Assembly: GCF_041146395.1 (NCBI RefSeq)
Contig: NW_027182921.1
Location: forward strand, 500,001 to 564,000
Length of the DNA: 64,000 nt
From: Eulemur rufifrons
Taxonomy: Eukaryota > Chordata > Mammalia > Primates > Lemuridae
Direction: 5' to 3'
The notes under the pieces are model-generated. The model had not been told where the DNA came from. It worked only from the letters and a program-made list of their open reading frames with translations, and searched no databases. The position numbers were made by a program, and so were the translations under genes. How positions within the stretch are numbered: position 1 is the stretch's first letter; every line of letters starts with the position of its first letter. Shown piece after piece: positions 61,829 to 64,000 of this stretch.

Positions 61829-63700
61829 ATTCTCAGACTTCTTGCTTTCTTAGAGTTTAGAAAGCCTGCAATCCTCCCATGCCATGCGTGAAAGGAGGCT
61901 CTACCACTGTGTCCTGCATGAAACCCACGGGCCCATACCCAGAGTATGATAGAGTGGGTTCCCGGGTACAATCCCAGCCCCCTAAACTCCCCCCGCCCGC
62001 CTAATGCAGACAGGGCCCGTGCGCTAAGCATAAACAATACCTTTAACAGATAACCCTAACCCTGATCATAACACCCAACCCTGTTCCTATTTCTCCCCTT
62101 AACACGTAAACTTCACCATGCGCCTAACTTTAACCTCTTATCCTAACGTTAATGCATAACCCATTTCCTGAGAACAACCCCTATCCCATAATTCTAACCC
62201 TATCTCCTAGTCATCACTGTGACACCTAATCCTTAACCTTAATTCTAAACCGCTAACCCTAACCGTAACCCTACCTTCAACCCTAACACTGACAGTAACC
62301 CTTACTTCTAACCCCAACGCTATGCCTAACAAAAACCCTAACCCTTGACCCTAACCCTTCACCCTAACCCCTAAGCCTTACCCTAACCCTTAACCCTAAT
62401 CCTAATCCTAACCATTAAACCTAACCCTAGCTCTTAAAGCTAAGCCTAAACCTTACCCTCACGACTGGACCTAACCCTGACACTAAACTAACACCTAACC
62501 CTAACCAGAACCCCTGAAGCTAACCCTGAACCCTATCCCTAACCCTAGCAGTCAACTTTAACCCTAAACCTAAGCCCAACCCGTAACCCTGATCCTATCC
62601 TTTTACCCTAAAACTAACCCCTAAACCTAACCCCTATACCTCACCCTAACTCTAACCCCAATCCTAATTCTAACCATACCCCTTCATAAAACACTAACTC
62701 CTAACCGCTAACCCTAACACTAACCAAAAACCCTAATCACTAATCCCTAACCCTAACGCTTAACCTTTACCCTAACCGTTAACCCTCACCCTAAATCTTA
62801 ACACTGACCCTAACCTTCACCTTTAACTCTAAGCCTAACCCTTAACCCTACAGTAAGGAAGACCCTTAATGCTAATGGGATCCCTTATCCCTAACCCTAA
62901 CACTACAGCTAAAAATAACCCTAACCTTTGATCCTTAAACATAACCCCTAACACTTACTTTAACCCCAAAACCTAACCCTAATCCTAAGCATTAAACCTA
63001 ACCCTATCTCTTAACCCTAACGCTAGCCCTTACCCTAACGCCTAGATCTAACCCTAAATCTAACCTACCGCCTAATCCTAACCTTAAGCCCTAAGGCTAA
63101 CTCTCACCCTGAACCCTAAACCTACCCGTAACCCTTAACACTAACCCTATTCGTGAACCTTAACCCTGACCCTAACCATTACCCGCACCCAAGCATTTAA
63201 CCCTGACCCGAACCCTAATCCTTAATGATAATCCGAAAACTAAACCCTAACCCTAAGCCGAACACTTAACCCTAATCCTATCCCTTAACCCTAACCCTAA
63301 TGCTAACCCCTAAACCTAACCCTCACCGTGACCAGTAAACCTAACCCTAACCTCTAAGACAAACCATAGCACATAACTCTAACACTAAAACTAACCCTAA
63401 CCCTAACCCTAACCCTAAACCCTAACACTTAACTTTAATCCTAAGCGTTAACTCTCACGCTAACCTTTAATCCTAACCCTAAACCTCATCTTCAACCCTA
63501 AACCTAACAGTTAACCCTAACCCTGTACCAAACCCTAACCCTTCATCTTAACCCTAACCGTAAACCTCAAGCCTAAACCAAAGTGTAACCGTTAAACCTA
63601 AGAGTAACCTTTAACCCTAACCCTAATCCCTAACCCTAAGCCCTGACCCTAACACTAAACTTCATCCTTAACCCTAACCATAATCCTAACCCTAAATCTA
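61829..63700. repeat. Telomere-like supersatellite, A unit (1872 bp)
   Basis: One A core ('cccatgccatgcg', 'gggcccatacccagag') with 'ccccccgcccgcctaatgc', followed by degenerate hexamers. It lies beyond the B-A-A duplication and resembles the final unit at 63701. Confidence 0.92.
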
Positions 63701-64000
63701 ATTCTCAGACTTCTTGCTTTCTTAGAGTTTAGAAAGCCTGCAATCCTCTCATGCCATGCGTGAAAGGAGGCTCTAGCACTGTGTCCTGCATGAAACCCAC
63801 GGGCCCATACCCAGAGTATGATAGAGTGGGTTCCCGGGTACAATCCCAGCCCCCTAAACTCCCCCCGCCCGCCTAATGCAGACAGGGCCCGTGCGCTAAG
63901 CATAAACAATACCTTTAACAGATAACCCTAACCCTGAACATAACACCCAACCCTGTTCCTATTTCTCCCCTTAACACGTAAACCTCACCGTGCGCCTAAC
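63701..64000. repeat. Telomere-like supersatellite, A unit, cut by window end
   Basis: The A core and the first hexamer-rich bases are present. The unit runs off the right edge, so the array continues beyond the window. Confidence 0.9.

Overview
The window is non-genic repeat DNA from a mammal, most likely a strepsirrhine primate (lemur or loris group). The lineage call rests on the single Alu (minus strand, 50404-50739). It carries an AT-rich insert between the two halves, which I recall as typical of strepsirrhine Alus, and the L1 3' end is also of the type I associate with those genomes. I see no host protein-coding gene, tRNA or rRNA. The many short open frames are shadows of tandem repeats.

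Region 1 (1-47226) is a tandem satellite with a monomer of about 548 bp. Its left part (1-2174 and 8482-about 14400) has divergent monomers. Most of these carry a long hairpin-forming inverted repeat with arms of up to 23-26 bp and a BamHI-type GGATCC in each arm. From about 14.4 kb rightward the monomers belong to a second subfamily that has lost the hairpin and gained long T runs. Between 22202 and 45216 this subfamily forms a 14-monomer higher-order repeat (HOR) of 7671-7673 bp, present as three nearly identical copies and flanked by looser monomers. The array therefore looks layered, with older, diverged monomers at the edge and a recently homogenised core.

A full-length but dead LINE-1 (2175-8481, plus strand) sits inside a left-hand monomer. 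It has an 18-bp imperfect target-site duplication, a CpG-rich 5'UTR, an intact 334-codon ORF1, an ORF2 with about nine lesions, and a (CAAA)n tail.

Region 2 (47227-64000) starts at an abrupt junction and is a degenerate telomere-like supersatellite. CCCTAA-related hexamers are interspersed with non-telomeric cores of about 190 bp. The units are of two types: A (about 1.86-1.88 kb, one core) and B (1662 bp, two homologous cores). The order is A(partial)-B(+Alu)-B-A-A-B-A-A-A-A(partial). A B-A-A block of about 5.4 kb is itself duplicated in tandem (51026-56429 and 56430-61828). The one Alu, with a 12-bp target duplication, lies in one B unit only.

Nothing here works as an operon or pathway. 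The biology of interest is satellite evolution: hairpin arms that appear to co-vary, HOR expansion, conversion-like patches, and a modular telomere-derived satellite whose orientation is opposite to that expected if the chromosome end lay to the right.
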